From Rossellomorea aquimaris (GTDB lineage Bacteria; Bacillota; Bacilli; Bacillales; Bacillaceae_B), in assembly GCF_020171925.1 (NCBI RefSeq), contig NZ_JAIVAR010000002.1, positions 496,001-560,000 on the forward strand: a stretch of 64,000 bases of DNA, written 5' to 3'. Both the position numbers and the translations under genes were made by a program. Positions 34,071-43,972 of this stretch are shown in pieces. Under the pieces are notes generated by a model. The model did not search any database. It saw only the letters and a program-made list of their open reading frames with translations, and was not told where the DNA came from. Position 1 is the stretch's first letter, and the number at the start of each line of letters is the position of its first letter.

Positions 34071-34084
34071 CGAACTTTTGTTCG
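34071..34084 (+). promoter_or_regulatory. LexA (SOS) box of uvrB
   Basis: CGAACTTTTGTTCG is a palindromic match to the Bacillus LexA consensus (CGAAC-N4-GTTCG). It lies 124 bases before the uvrB start, near the likely promoter (TATGAT 34105-34110 or TAGAAT 34117-34122). Confidence 0.88.
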
Positions 34085-34207
34085 CTTTTTGTTGGTTATT
34101 CCTGTATGATTTGTGGTAGAATGTGTATAGATGAATGGACTGTGTTTAGTTTGTGAATAAATAGGTAAATAACAAGGTACCGATCCTTAAGTACAGGAGG
34201 TTTCACG

Positions 34208-36190
34208 GTGAAGGAACAATTTCAATTAAAGTCCAAATACAAGCCGGAAGGCGATCAGCCGAAGGCGATTGATAGATTGGTTAAAGGGGTCAATGAGGGA
34301 AAACGTCATCAGACGCTGCTGGGGGCAACGGGTACCGGTAAAACCTTTACCGTTTCCAACGTGATTCAGAAAGTCGAGAAACCGACATTGATTATTGCCC
34401 ACAACAAGACACTTGCCGGTCAGCTTTACAGCGAATTCAAAGATTTTTTTCCCGATAATGCCGTCGAATATTTCGTCAGCTACTACGATTATTATCAGCC
34501 AGAGGCATATGTTCCTCAAACCGATACATTCATAGAAAAAGACGCGAGCATCAATGATGAAATCGATAAGCTTCGCCACTCGGCTACCTCGGCCTTGTTT
34601 GAGCGGAGGGATGTGATCATCATCGCTTCCGTCTCTTGCATATACGGGTTGGGTAACCCGGAAGAATACCGTGAGCTTGTGCTCTCCCTCAGGACAGGGA
34701 TGGAGATTGAACGCAATCAGCTACTCCGCAAGCTTGTGGATATCCAATATGAACGAAACGACATCGACTTCCAGCGCGGGACGTTCCGCGTACGCGGCGA
34801 TGTAGTTGAAATCTTCCCGGCTTCCCGCGATGAACATTGCATGCGCGTAGAGTTCTTTGGGGACGAGATCGACCGCATCCGTGAAGTCGATGCACTCACT
34901 GGGGAAATCATGGGTGACCGTGATCATGTCGCGATCTTCCCGGCTTCCCACTTCGTAACACGTGAAGAGAAGATGCAGGTGGCCATCAAGAATATCGAAC
35001 AGGAGCTCGAGGAACAGCTGAAAATCATGAAGGAAGACGGTAAGCTCCTCGAAGCGCAAAGACTTGAACAACGGACCCGCTATGACCTCGAGATGATGAG
35101 GGAGATGGGCTTCTGTTCAGGAATCGAGAACTATTCCAGGCATTTGACGCTAAGGCCTCCTGGCTCGACACCGTACACATTACTCGATTACTTCCCGGAT
35201 GATTTCATGATCGTGGTGGATGAGTCCCACGTGACACTGCCGCAGATCAGGGGGATGTTCAACGGGGACCAGGCACGGAAAAAGGTGCTTGTCGACCACG
35301 GTTTCCGCCTGCCTTCAGCAATGGATAACAGACCGCTCAGGTTCGAGGAATTCGAAGAAAAAGTACAGCAGCTCCTCTATGTATCCGCGACACCTGGTCC
35401 ATATGAGCTTGAACACAGCCCTGAAATGATCGAACAGATCATCCGTCCGACAGGCCTTCTCGACCCGATCATCGAAGTGCGCCCGATCGAAGGGCAGATC
35501 GATGACCTTCTAGGGGAAATCAATGAACGCATCGAGAAGAATGAGCGTGTCCTCGTCACGACATTGACGAAGAAGATGTCAGAGGATCTGACGGCATACT
35601 TAAAGGAAATCGGCATCAAGGTACAGTACCTGCATTCGGAAATCAAGACGCTCGAACGGATCGAGATCATCCGTGATCTCCGCCTCGGAAAATTCGACGT
35701 CCTCGTCGGGATCAACCTGCTTCGTGAGGGGCTCGATATCCCTGAAGTATCATTGGTATCGATCCTCGATGCAGATAAGGAAGGATTCCTTCGTTCAGAG
35801 CGGTCCTTGATCCAGACAATCGGACGGGCGGCCCGTAACTCGAACGGTAAGGTCATCATGTACGCCGATAAGATGACGGATTCGATGCAAAAAGCGATCG
35901 ACGAAACGAAGCGCCGTCGTGAGATCCAGGTAGAATATAATGAAAAGCACGGCATCACCCCGACCACGATCCAAAAGGAAATCAGGGATGTCATCCGTGC
36001 GACACATGCTGCAGAAGAAGCGGGCGTTTATGAGGGGAAAGAAACGAAAGTATCAAATATGTCCAAACCGGAGCGGCAAAAACTCATTGCCAGCTTAGAA
36101 GTGGAAATGAAGGAAGCGGCCAAGGCACTCGACTTCGAACGTGCAGCCCAGCTTCGCGACACCATACTCGAGTTAAAGGCGGAAGGATGA
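34208..36190 (+). CDS. uvrB: Excinuclease ABC subunit B
   Basis: UvrB is the damage-verifying helicase-like subunit of nucleotide excision repair. The 660-residue protein has Walker [10 protein letters not shown] near residue 39, the beta-hairpin region [12 protein letters not shown], helicase motif DESHVTLPQ, motif [12 protein letters not shown], and a C-terminal UVR domain (about 625-660) that binds UvrC. The start is GTG at 34208 after CAGGAGG. It is seven bases before uvrA and lies behind a LexA box and DnaA boxes. Confidence 0.97.
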   Translation: MKEQFQLKSKYKPEGDQPKAIDRLVKGVNEGKRHQTLLGATGTGKTFTVSNVIQKVEKPTLIIAHNKTLAGQLYSEFKDFFPDNAVEYFVSYYDYYQPEAYVPQTDTFIEKDASINDEIDKLRHSATSALFERRDVIIIASVSCIYGLGNPEEYRELVLSLRTGMEIERNQLLRKLVDIQYERNDIDFQRGTFRVRGDVVEIFPASRDEHCMRVEFFGDEIDRIREVDALTGEIMGDRDHVAIFPASHFVTREEKMQVAIKNIEQELEEQLKIMKEDGKLLEAQRLEQRTRYDLEMMREMGFCSGIENYSRHLTLRPPGSTPYTLLDYFPDDFMIVVDESHVTLPQIRGMFNGDQARKKVLVDHGFRLPSAMDNRPLRFEEFEEKVQQLLYVSATPGPYELEHSPEMIEQIIRPTGLLDPIIEVRPIEGQIDDLLGEINERIEKNERVLVTTLTKKMSEDLTAYLKEIGIKVQYLHSEIKTLERIEIIRDLRLGKFDVLVGINLLREGLDIPEVSLVSILDADKEGFLRSERSLIQTIGRAARNSNGKVIMYADKMTDSMQKAIDETKRRREIQVEYNEKHGITPTTIQKEIRDVIRATHAAEEAGVYEGKETKVSNMSKPERQKLIASLEVEMKEAAKALDFERAAQLRDTILELKAEG

Positions 36191-36197
36191 AACAGGA

Positions 36198-39071
36198 ATG
36201 GCAAAAGACCAAATTATCGTACAAGGAGCCAGAGCTCATAATCTGAAAAATGTCGATATCGAAATTCCGAGAGATAAACTGGTCGTCCTGACCGGTCTAT
36301 CCGGATCGGGGAAATCATCCCTTGCATTCGATACGATCTATGCAGAGGGACAGCGCCGCTATGTTGAATCGCTGTCTGCGTATGCACGTCAATTCTTGGG
36401 TCAGATGGATAAACCGGATGTCGATTCCATTGAAGGATTGTCACCGGCGATCTCGATCGATCAGAAAACGACGAGCAAAAATCCCCGTTCGACAGTCGGG
36501 ACGGTCACGGAGATTTATGACTATCTCAGGTTGTTATTCGCAAGGGTCGGAAAACCGATCTGCCCGAATCACGGAATTGAAATTTCCTCCCAGACCATCG
36601 AGCAGATGGTGGACAGGATCCTGGAGTATCCTGAACGTACCAAGCTTCAGGTCCTAGCCCCTGTCGTATCAGGGCGAAAAGGCACGCATGTCAAGGTTTT
36701 CGAAGACATCAAGAAGCAAGGATTCGTCCGTGTCAGGGTCGACGGTGAGGTCCAGGATCTTGGAGAAGAAATCAATCTGGAAAAAAATAAAAAGCATACG
36801 ATCGAGGTCATCATCGACCGGATCGTCGTGAAAGACGGAATATCCGCACGGTTATCGGATTCCCTTGAAACGGCACTCCGCCTGGCGGAAGGCCAGGTCA
36901 TCATCGACGTGATCGGAGAGGAAGAGCTCCTGTTCAGCGAGCACCACGCCTGTCCGTATTGCGGCTTCTCGATCACCGAGCTTGAACCGCGGATGTTCTC
37001 ATTCAACAGTCCTTTCGGAGCTTGTCCAAGCTGTGACGGTCTCGGGACGAAGCTAGAGGTGGATAAAGACCTCGTCATCCCGAATTGGGACCGCACACTG
37101 AATGAGCACGCGATTGCCCCGTGGGAACCGACAAGCTCTCAATATTACCCATCCCTTTTGAAGGCGGTCTGTGACCATTACGGCATCCCGATGGACATCC
37201 CGGTGAAGGATATCCCGAAAGATAAGATGGATAAGATCCTCAAGGGGTCTGGTAAGGATGAAATTTATTTCCGCTATGAAAACGACTTCGGACAAGTGCG
37301 TGAAAATTACTTGCGCTTTGAAGGGGTCATGAAAAATATCGAACGCAGATACCGTGAAACGAGCTCGGACTATATACGGGAACAGATGGAGAAATATATG
37401 GCGCAGCAGGACTGCCCGACTTGTCACGGCCACCGTCTGAAGGAAGAAAGCCTGGCGGTGAAAGTGGATTCCCTTCACATCGGTGAAGTCACGGCATTCT
37501 CGATCGAGGAAGCGGATGATTTCTTCGCCCGTCTCGAGTTGTCCGAGAAGGATATGAAGATTGCCCGCCTCATCCTGAGGGAGATCCGGGAACGGCTTGG
37601 TTTCCTTGTGAACGTCGGCCTTGATTATCTGACATTAAGCCGTGCGGCAGGGACCCTTTCCGGTGGGGAAGCGCAGCGGATCCGCCTCGCTACCCAGATC
37701 GGATCGCGTCTGACAGGCGTCCTCTATATACTGGATGAGCCATCCATCGGTCTCCATCAGCGGGACAATGATCGCTTGATCGATACGCTCAAGAATATGA
37801 GGGATATCGGCAACACATTGATCGTGGTCGAGCATGATGAAGACACGATGCTTGCTGCCGACTACCTCATCGACATCGGACCGGGAGCAGGCGTGCACGG
37901 CGGGGAGGTCGTCTCTGCGGGTACCCCGGACGAAGTGATGGAAGACAAGAACTCATTGACGGGCCAGTATCTATCAGGAAAGAAATTCATTCCGCTGCCG
38001 CAGGAACGAAGAAAGCCGGATGGGCGATACCTTGAAGTGGTGGGTGCGAAGGAAAATAACCTGAACAACGTCAAGGTGAAATTCCCTCTTGGTGTCTTTA
38101 CGGCCGTTACGGGTGTTTCCGGTTCCGGAAAGAGTACGCTCATCAATGAAATCCTTCATAAATCACTGGCTCAAAAGCTTCACAATGCCAAGACCAAGCC
38201 TGGTGAGCATAAAGAAGTAAAGGGAATCGATCACCTCGATAAGGTCATCGATATCGACCAGTCACCGATCGGACGCACGCCGAGATCGAATCCGGCCACT
38301 TATACCGGCGTATTCGATGATATCCGCGATGTTTTTGCAACGACCAATGAAGCAAAGGTGCGTGGATATAAGAAAGGGCGCTTCAGCTTCAATGTGAAGG
38401 GCGGAAGATGCGAAGCGTGCCGCGGTGACGGGATCATCAAGATCGAAATGCACTTCCTGCCTGATGTGTATGTACCATGTGAAGTCTGCCATGGAAAACG
38501 TTATAACCGTGAAACGCTTGAAGTGAAATATAAAGATAAGAACATTTCGGATGTCCTCGAGATGACCGTGGAGGATGCAGTGAAGTTCTTCGAAAATATC
38601 CCGAAGATCAAACGGAAGCTGCAGACGATCGAAGATGTCGGGCTCGGTTACATCACGCTCGGTCAGCCGGCGACCACCCTATCCGGTGGGGAAGCCCAGC
38701 GTGTGAAGCTCGCTTCCGAGCTCCATCGCCGATCAACCGGCCGGTCCCTCTACATCCTGGATGAACCGACAACCGGACTCCATGTCGATGACATCGCCCG
38801 CTTATTGACCGTCCTGCAACGTTTAGTGGAAAACGGCGACACCGTGCTCGTCATTGAACACAACCTCGACGTCATCAAAGCGGCCGACTACATCGTCGAC
38901 CTCGGACCTGAAGGCGGCGACAAAGGCGGAACCATCATCGCCAGCGGAACCCCTGAAAAAGTCGCAGAAGCCAAAGGATCCTACACAGGCAAATACCTGA
39001 AACCGATCCTCGACCGCGACCGCGAGCGCATGAAGAAGCGAATCCGTGAGAAGGAAGAGGTAACGAGTTAA
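36198..39071 (+). CDS. uvrA: Excinuclease ABC subunit A
   Basis: UvrA finds DNA damage as a dimer and loads UvrB. The 957-residue protein has two ABC ATPase units, with Walker A motifs GLSGSGKSS near residue 33 and GVSGSGKST near 640, and two signature motifs (TLSGGEAQR). Zinc-finger cysteines lie in CPYCGF-to-CPSCDG (first unit) and [16 protein letters not shown] (second unit). It is complete and of normal length. It is co-transcribed with uvrB, as in B. subtilis. Confidence 0.97.
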   Translation: MAKDQIIVQGARAHNLKNVDIEIPRDKLVVLTGLSGSGKSSLAFDTIYAEGQRRYVESLSAYARQFLGQMDKPDVDSIEGLSPAISIDQKTTSKNPRSTVGTVTEIYDYLRLLFARVGKPICPNHGIEISSQTIEQMVDRILEYPERTKLQVLAPVVSGRKGTHVKVFEDIKKQGFVRVRVDGEVQDLGEEINLEKNKKHTIEVIIDRIVVKDGISARLSDSLETALRLAEGQVIIDVIGEEELLFSEHHACPYCGFSITELEPRMFSFNSPFGACPSCDGLGTKLEVDKDLVIPNWDRTLNEHAIAPWEPTSSQYYPSLLKAVCDHYGIPMDIPVKDIPKDKMDKILKGSGKDEIYFRYENDFGQVRENYLRFEGVMKNIERRYRETSSDYIREQMEKYMAQQDCPTCHGHRLKEESLAVKVDSLHIGEVTAFSIEEADDFFARLELSEKDMKIARLILREIRERLGFLVNVGLDYLTLSRAAGTLSGGEAQRIRLATQIGSRLTGVLYILDEPSIGLHQRDNDRLIDTLKNMRDIGNTLIVVEHDEDTMLAADYLIDIGPGAGVHGGEVVSAGTPDEVMEDKNSLTGQYLSGKKFIPLPQERRKPDGRYLEVVGAKENNLNNVKVKFPLGVFTAVTGVSGSGKSTLINEILHKSLAQKLHNAKTKPGEHKEVKGIDHLDKVIDIDQSPIGRTPRSNPATYTGVFDDIRDVFATTNEAKVRGYKKGRFSFNVKGGRCEACRGDGIIKIEMHFLPDVYVPCEVCHGKRYNRETLEVKYKDKNISDVLEMTVEDAVKFFENIPKIKRKLQTIEDVGLGYITLGQPATTLSGGEAQRVKLASELHRRSTGRSLYILDEPTTGLHVDDIARLLTVLQRLVENGDTVLVIEHNLDVIKAADYIVDLGPEGGDKGGTIIASGTPEKVAEAKGSYTGKYLKPILDRDRERMKKRIREKEEVTS

Positions 39072-39090
39072 ATCTGAATTGGATTAACAG

Positions 39091-39119
39091 AGAGGGCCAT
39101 TTTCTTGGTCCTCTTTTTT
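39091..39119 (+). terminator. Terminator after uvrA
   Basis: AGAGGGCC pairs with GGTCCTCT around ATTTTCTT and is followed by TTTTTT. Confidence 0.88.
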
Positions 39120-39166
39120 GACTTTAGGCATGATTGATCCTTCTAGCATTATTTATGAGACACGGG

Positions 39167-39312
39167 TGGATTGGGGCGGAAGGCAATTGACTCCGAGGGG
39201 AAGAGGAAGAGTCTAGACCTCTGCAGTCGTCGGGGAGGCTCGACTACTTCCCTGTTGAAAGCAAATGTCCGGAGTGTAAAGGAATGGTCCATGTCTTGCG
39301 AGGAAATCATTA
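39167..39312. repeat. Diverged copy of the ~140-base dispersed repeat
   Basis: The blocks GATTGGGGCGGAAGGCAATT, GACTCC, GTCTAGACC, GGGGAGGCTCGACTA, TTGAAAGCAAATGTCCGGAG and CTTGCGAGGAAATCATTAG keep the order and spacing of the family but differ at many positions. It reads as an old or different-subfamily copy. Confidence 0.6.
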
Positions 39313-39347
39313 GTGGAATGCCAAGGTGAAAATTTTCAAATACAGGA

Positions 39348-39376
39348 TTGACAACCCACTGGAAATCTTATAACAT
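39348..39376 (+). promoter_or_regulatory. Promoter of the metNPQ leader
   Basis: A perfect TTGACA at 39348-39353 is followed after 17 bases by TAACAT (or TATAAC with 15 bases). A second TATAAT at 39403-39408 has no good -35. Confidence 0.6.
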
Positions 39377-39422
39377 TACCCTAATGCTTAAACGCACCAT
39401 CATATAATTTAATAAAGCGATA

Positions 39423-39531
39423 TCTTCTTATCCAGAGAGGTGGAGGGACTGGCCCTGCGAAACCTCGGCAACGGGTTCTTATGAATACCGTGCCAATTCC
39501 ATCAAGTCATGTGACTTGAAAGATGAGAAGA
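39423..39531 (+). ncRNA. SAM-I (S-box) riboswitch of metNPQ
   Basis: TCTTCTTATCCAGAGAGGTG, GGAGGGACTGGCCC, AACCTCGGCAAC, CCGTGCCAATTCC and GAAAGATGAGAAGA are the S-box conserved blocks, with the ends pairing as P1. It is followed by a terminator and the methionine transporter genes. Confidence 0.95.
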
Positions 39532-39549
39532 GCGGGACATATACATTTT

Positions 39550-39586
39550 GTGCCTCTCTTCTTATGAAGGGGGGCACTTTTTATTT
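39550..39586 (+). terminator. S-box terminator before metN
   Basis: GTGCCTCTCTTC pairs with GAAGGGGGGCAC (three G-U pairs) and is followed by TTTTTATTTT. Confidence 0.9.
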
Positions 39587-39650
39587 TCATTCTTGTCCTA
39601 GGAACTCATCACAGAAAATGATACATAGCGAAGAAAGGAGCAAGTCCCAT

Positions 39651-40676
39651 ATGATCAAAGTTCAGAATGTTACGAAATTATTTGACACGAAGGATGGACC
39701 GTTCACGGCATTGAACAATGTATCCTTTGAGGTTGATAAAGGGGAAATCTACGGAGTCATCGGATTCAGCGGAGCGGGTAAAAGTACGCTTGTCCGCTGC
39801 CTCAATTATTTGGAAAAACCGACATCGGGCGACATCTTCATCGAAGGGAGAAGCCTGAAAGATCAGACAAGGGTCGAGCTTAGGAAAGAACGTCATCGAA
39901 TCGGGATGATTTTTCAACACTTCAATTTGTTTCAATCCCGCACTGTTGCCGGGAACATTGCGTACCCTCTTAAACTGGCAAAATGGCCGAAAGAAAAAAT
40001 CAAAAGGAGAGTAAACGAATTGTTGGAATTCGTTGGCTTGGAAGATAAGGCGCAACATTATCCGGATGAACTATCGGGAGGCCAGAAGCAGAGAGTGGGC
40101 ATTGCAAGGGCACTTGCGACGTCACCATCCATCCTGCTGTGTGACGAAGCAACATCCGCACTTGATCCGCAGACAACGGAGTCGATTTTGACCTTGTTGA
40201 AGAAAATCAACGCAGAATACGGGATCACGATCGTGATGATCACCCATGAAATGCAGGTGATCAGGGAGATTTGTGACAAAGTGGCGGTAATGGAAAACGG
40301 GGAAATCGTGGAAGAAGGAAGTGTCTTTGATATCTTCTCCAATCCGCAGACACCGACCACAAAAAATTTCGTGAAAAGCGTCATGAACGATCAGCTTCCT
40401 CAGTCGGTACTCGATAAACTGAATGACAGCAGGCAAGGACGCATCTGCCGCCTGATTTTCAAAGGAGATTCAACCGGGGCACCGATTCTTTCCGAGACGG
40501 CAAAAAAATTCAATGCCCATATTAACGTATTATTTGGTCAGATTACAGAGCTTCAGGGAAAGCCGTTTGGGAATCTAATTGTACAAATCATCGGGAGCGA
40601 CAAGGAAACCGAAGATGTACTAACGTATTGGCAGCACAGACTATTCGTAAGCGAGGTGGAGAAACGTGCAAGTTAA
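39651..40676 (+). CDS. metN: Methionine ABC transporter ATP-binding protein MetN
   Basis: MetN powers import of methionine. The 341-residue protein has Walker A GFSGAGKST, the signature LSGGQKQR, Walker B LLCDEATSAL and a C-terminal NIL domain (about 260-341) that binds methionine and inhibits the transporter when the cell is replete. ATG 39651 follows AAAGGAG by ten bases. It is the first gene behind the S-box riboswitch and overlaps metP by 11 bases. Confidence 0.95.
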   Translation: MIKVQNVTKLFDTKDGPFTALNNVSFEVDKGEIYGVIGFSGAGKSTLVRCLNYLEKPTSGDIFIEGRSLKDQTRVELRKERHRIGMIFQHFNLFQSRTVAGNIAYPLKLAKWPKEKIKRRVNELLEFVGLEDKAQHYPDELSGGQKQRVGIARALATSPSILLCDEATSALDPQTTESILTLLKKINAEYGITIVMITHEMQVIREICDKVAVMENGEIVEEGSVFDIFSNPQTPTTKNFVKSVMNDQLPQSVLDKLNDSRQGRICRLIFKGDSTGAPILSETAKKFNAHINVLFGQITELQGKPFGNLIVQIIGSDKETEDVLTYWQHRLFVSEVEKRAS

Positions 40677-41328
40677 CTGGGAATTATTTTGGCCGAAAAT
40701 CATTGAAGCCACGTGGGATACGGTCGCCATGGTGTCATTCTCATTATTGTTTGCAACACTGATCGGACTGCCGCTCGGCATCATCGTCGTTGTGACGAGG
40801 AAGGGGCACTTACTTGAAAATAAAGCCATCTTTTCTGTACTGAGCAGTATCATCAACGTATTCCGTTCGATTCCGTTCATCATCCTGATGGTGGCAATCA
40901 TCCCTTTTACAAGATTGGTAGTGGGGACGTCTATCGGGACGGCAGCAGCCGTAGTTCCGCTTGTAGTATTTGCAGCCCCGTATATTGCAAGGTTAGTAGA
41001 AAGTTCGCTCCTGGAAGTGGAGCCGGGGGTCATTGAAGCGGCTGAATCGATGGGTGCTGGACCTTGGCAGATCATCTACGGGATTCTCATCCCTGAAGCA
41101 TTGAGCACGCTTGTACTGAATATCACGATTGCCACCATCGGACTGGTGGGTGCATCAGCCATGGCAGGGGCAGTCGGAGGCGGAGGTCTTGGGGATCTTG
41201 CCATCGCTTATGGTTATCAGCGATTTGAAACTTCGGTCATGATTGTGACCGTCATTATTTTAGTCGTGATGGTTCAAGGCCTTCAGACTGCAGGAAATAC
41301 ATTATCGAAAATGATCAGAAGAAGATAG
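40666..41328 (+). CDS. metP: Methionine ABC transporter permease MetP
   Basis: The 220-residue permease has five spans and the coupling-loop sequence VIEAAESMGAGPWQIIYGILIPEAL, typical of MetI/MetP proteins. The final part has SAMAGAVGGGGLGDLAI, a family hallmark. GTG 40666 lies inside the end of metN, with GCGAGGTGGAG upstream, so translation is coupled. It works with MetN and MetQ. Confidence 0.95.
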   Translation: MQVNWELFWPKIIEATWDTVAMVSFSLLFATLIGLPLGIIVVVTRKGHLLENKAIFSVLSSIINVFRSIPFIILMVAIIPFTRLVVGTSIGTAAAVVPLVVFAAPYIARLVESSLLEVEPGVIEAAESMGAGPWQIIYGILIPEALSTLVLNITIATIGLVGASAMAGAVGGGGLGDLAIAYGYQRFETSVMIVTVIILVVMVQGLQTAGNTLSKMIRRR

Positions 41329-41339
41329 GAGAGAATAGC

Positions 41340-42176
41340 ATGAAAAAATCAATCAGTCTATTAAGTTTAGCAGTCCTTTTGTTTACCCTTGTTCTGAGTG
41401 GATGCTCAGGCGACAAAGCCAATGGTTCGGATGAAAAGGAAGTTGTGAAAGTCGGTTTGAATGGGTCAGGGGTTCCGATCTGGGAATACATCAAAGAGAA
41501 GGCCGCAAAAGAAGGCATTGAAATCGAACTTGTCGAGTTCGCCGACTACGTGAGACCGAATCAGGCGCTAGCCGATGGAGATATCGACTTGAATGCGTTC
41601 CAGACAATTTCTTATTTTGATTCTTTCATCAAAGAGCATGACCTGGATCTTGCACCAATCGGGACAACACTCATCGCGCCGATGGGTATCTACTCTGATA
41701 AATATAAGTCCATTGAGGAAATTTCAGAAGGAAGTAAAGTCGCCGTCCCTCAAGAAGCAACGAACATGGGCCGTGCCCTTCTTCTTTTGCAGGAAGCAGG
41801 TTTGATCAAGCTTGAAAAAGGTTTTGAACAGTCCCAGGGACTTGATGCCGTCAAAGAAAATCCGAAGAATCTTGAACTCACACCGGTCGTCGCTGCCCAG
41901 ACTCCGCGTGTACTGCCAGATGTAGCGGCGTCGGTCATCAATAACGGTGTCGCGGTGGAAGCCGGCTTTATCCCGGTGGATGACAGCATCTACATCGAAG
42001 GCTCGGAGTCAACGCCATACATCAATATCATTGCTGCACAGGCGAAGGATAAGGACAATGAAACGTATCAAAAGATCGTAGAGATTTACCAGCAGGATGA
42101 TGTGGCTGAACATATCAAGAAAACATATAAAAATTCATTGATCCCAACATTCGTACCGCTGAGTGAAATCCAATAG
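41340..42176 (+). CDS. metQ: Methionine-binding lipoprotein MetQ
   Basis: MetQ is the extracytoplasmic substrate-binding protein of the importer, anchored by a lipid at Cys22 (lipobox VLSGC). The 278-residue protein belongs to the NlpA family: LVEFADYVRPNQALADGDID and LNAFQTISYFDSF are typical, and residues such as these contact methionine. It starts 11 bases after metP with GATAGGAGAG upstream. Confidence 0.95.
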   Translation: MKKSISLLSLAVLLFTLVLSGCSGDKANGSDEKEVVKVGLNGSGVPIWEYIKEKAAKEGIEIELVEFADYVRPNQALADGDIDLNAFQTISYFDSFIKEHDLDLAPIGTTLIAPMGIYSDKYKSIEEISEGSKVAVPQEATNMGRALLLLQEAGLIKLEKGFEQSQGLDAVKENPKNLELTPVVAAQTPRVLPDVAASVINNGVAVEAGFIPVDDSIYIEGSESTPYINIIAAQAKDKDNETYQKIVEIYQQDDVAEHIKKTYKNSLIPTFVPLSEIQ

Positions 42177-42189
42177 GAGGTGATGCTTC

Positions 42190-43392
42190 ATGAGTAAGAC
42201 AGTGAATAAGCCAGAGGTCAGGCATCAACTGACGGCTGCAGTGGAAGAACAATCATCCACTCTTATTTCCATCAGCCATCAAATCCATGACAATCCGGAA
42301 ATCGGCAATGAGGAATTCTTTGCTTCGGATACGTTGACCTCGCTGTTATCACAGAATGGTTTTTCAGTCCAAAGAGGAGTTGCAGGACATGAGACTTCTT
42401 TTGTAGCCCGCAAAAGTTCAGGCAAGGAAGGACCGGTCGTCGGATACCTCGCTGAATATGATGCGCTGCCTGGACTCGGGCATGCGTGCGGTCATAACAT
42501 CATCGGGACGGCAAGCTGCGGGGCGGCCATCGCCCTTTCGTCCGTCCTTGAGGAAACAGGCGGGGAAGTGGTCGTGTTCGGGACTCCTGCAGAGGAAGGT
42601 GGGCCAAACGGCAGCGCGAAAGGAAGCTTTGTAAAAGCGGGATTGTTCGAGGGGGTGGATGCATGCTTGATGGTCCATCCATACAATCGCACAACAAAGA
42701 CTGGCAGTACACTTGCCGTCGATCCGCTTGACTTTGAATTCAGGGGACGCTCCGCACATGCCGCAGCTTCTCCCGAAGACGGCATCAACGCGTTGGATGG
42801 TGTCATCCAATTGTTCAACGGCATCAACGCCCTTCGTCAGCACCTGACAGAAGACGTAAGGATCCATGGTATCATCACCCATGGAGGGGATGCTCCGAAT
42901 ATTGTCCCAGACTATGCGAAAGCACGCTTTTACATCCGGGCGGCCACACGTGAAGCTTGCAACGAGGTCACAAAAAAAGTAAAAGCCGTTGCTGAAGGAG
43001 CGGCACTTTCTACAGGAACAGAGATCAATATCATCAAGATCCAAAATGAAGTGGATCACTTTCAATTGAATCGCCGCTTTGACAAGGTCTTTCAGGAAGC
43101 GATCGAATCACTTGGTGAATCCTTTGATGAAACCGAACGCAAGGGACTGGGCTCAACGGATGCAGGTAATGTCAGCAGGGTCGTGCCGACCATCCATCCC
43201 TACATTAAAATCGGTCAGGAATCGCTCGTTGTCCACACGAATGAATTCAGGGAAGCAGCAAAATCCCCGGAAGGCGACCGGGCACTTCTTACAGGGGCCA
43301 AAGCACTCGCCCTTACCGGCTTACAGCTGCTGACCGATCGAAAGGTTCTAAACGAGATCCGGCAAGAATTCGAAGAAAGGCAACGAATATAA
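42190..43392 (+). CDS. M20 family amidohydrolase, Acy1L2/AbgB-like
   Basis: The 400-residue protein is a metal-dependent peptidase/amidohydrolase. Metal ligands are seen in GHACGHNIIG (Cys-His), the acid EEGG and a late His in SLVVHTNEF. The central dimerisation domain begins with the stretch after FRGRSAHAA. It follows metQ by 13 bases with a near-perfect AGGAGGTGATG, so it belongs to the SAM-regulated operon. A natural guess is hydrolysis of N-acyl- or peptide-bound methionine brought in by MetNPQ; that is inference from location. Confidence 0.9.
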   Translation: MSKTVNKPEVRHQLTAAVEEQSSTLISISHQIHDNPEIGNEEFFASDTLTSLLSQNGFSVQRGVAGHETSFVARKSSGKEGPVVGYLAEYDALPGLGHACGHNIIGTASCGAAIALSSVLEETGGEVVVFGTPAEEGGPNGSAKGSFVKAGLFEGVDACLMVHPYNRTTKTGSTLAVDPLDFEFRGRSAHAAASPEDGINALDGVIQLFNGINALRQHLTEDVRIHGIITHGGDAPNIVPDYAKARFYIRAATREACNEVTKKVKAVAEGAALSTGTEINIIKIQNEVDHFQLNRRFDKVFQEAIESLGESFDETERKGLGSTDAGNVSRVVPTIHPYIKIGQESLVVHTNEFREAAKSPEGDRALLTGAKALALTGLQLLTDRKVLNEIRQEFEERQRI

Positions 43393-43393
43393 A

Positions 43394-43456
43394 TAGAAGG
43401 AAGCTTGTGCACCAGCCAAGGATAAGATGTTGGTGTGCGAGCTTCTATTTATTTTT
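43394..43456 (+). terminator. Terminator after the M20 gene
   Basis: AATAGAAG plus AGCTTGTGCACCA pairs back with TGGTGTGCGAGCTTCTATT, an imperfect long stem followed by TATTTTT. Confidence 0.8.
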
Positions 43457-43538
43457 AGTACATATACAAGTGAATTGTGGGTTTTAGATAAGCCACGTGC
43501 TGTGTTCTTATATTAAAGTAAAATTACATCTAAAACGA

Positions 43539-43678
43539 TTCCAGCGGTTGATTGGAGTGCAAAACGAAGACTCCTGCGGGAAAAGCGAGTTAGGTGAGAC
43601 CCCGCAGGAGCGAATGCGACGAGGAGGCTTACCAACCGCCCGCGGAAAGCGAAGTTTTGCACGGAAATCATTAGCGGT
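43539..43678. repeat. Dispersed ~140-base palindromic repeat, intact copy
   Basis: This is the most complete copy. Outer arms CCAGCGGTTGATTGGAGTGC / GCACGGAAATCATTAGCGG pair imperfectly, and inside them ACTCCTGCGGG pairs with CCCGCAGGAG. The middle carries GCGAGTTAGGTGAG; the 3' side has GAGGAGGCTTACCAACCGCC. No coding capacity is seen. Confidence 0.9.
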
Positions 43679-43793
43679 GATGAATGGAATCATATAAGTT
43701 GAGAAGTCAAAATAAGCTTCCGTATTTAGGGTATTGCCTAAAAACAAATCCAAAGTCAGTGTAGGGTGAGTATCTTGACGGTTTCGTTCATAT

Positions 43794-43848
43794 CAGGAGG
43801 CTCCACGCTCGCCCGCAAAAAGCGAAGTTTTGCACGGAAATCAACAGC
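43794..43848. repeat. 3' fragment of the dispersed repeat
   Basis: Only the right part remains: CAGGAGGCTC, CCCGC, AAAGCGAAGTTTTGCACGG and AAATCAACAGC. It lies about 120 bases after the intact copy and about 125 bases before the ABC ATPase gene. The bases to 43972 hold only a possible -10 (TATAAT, 43930-43935). Confidence 0.8.
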
Positions 43849-43972
43849 ACCATTCAGAGACACACAAACACACTCGTACTCTATAAAACTATATTTTCCA
43901 AATAACCCACATATTTGTAATCTATTTGTTATAATTATAACAATATTCTTATAATTCGGGGTGATTTGTAAA

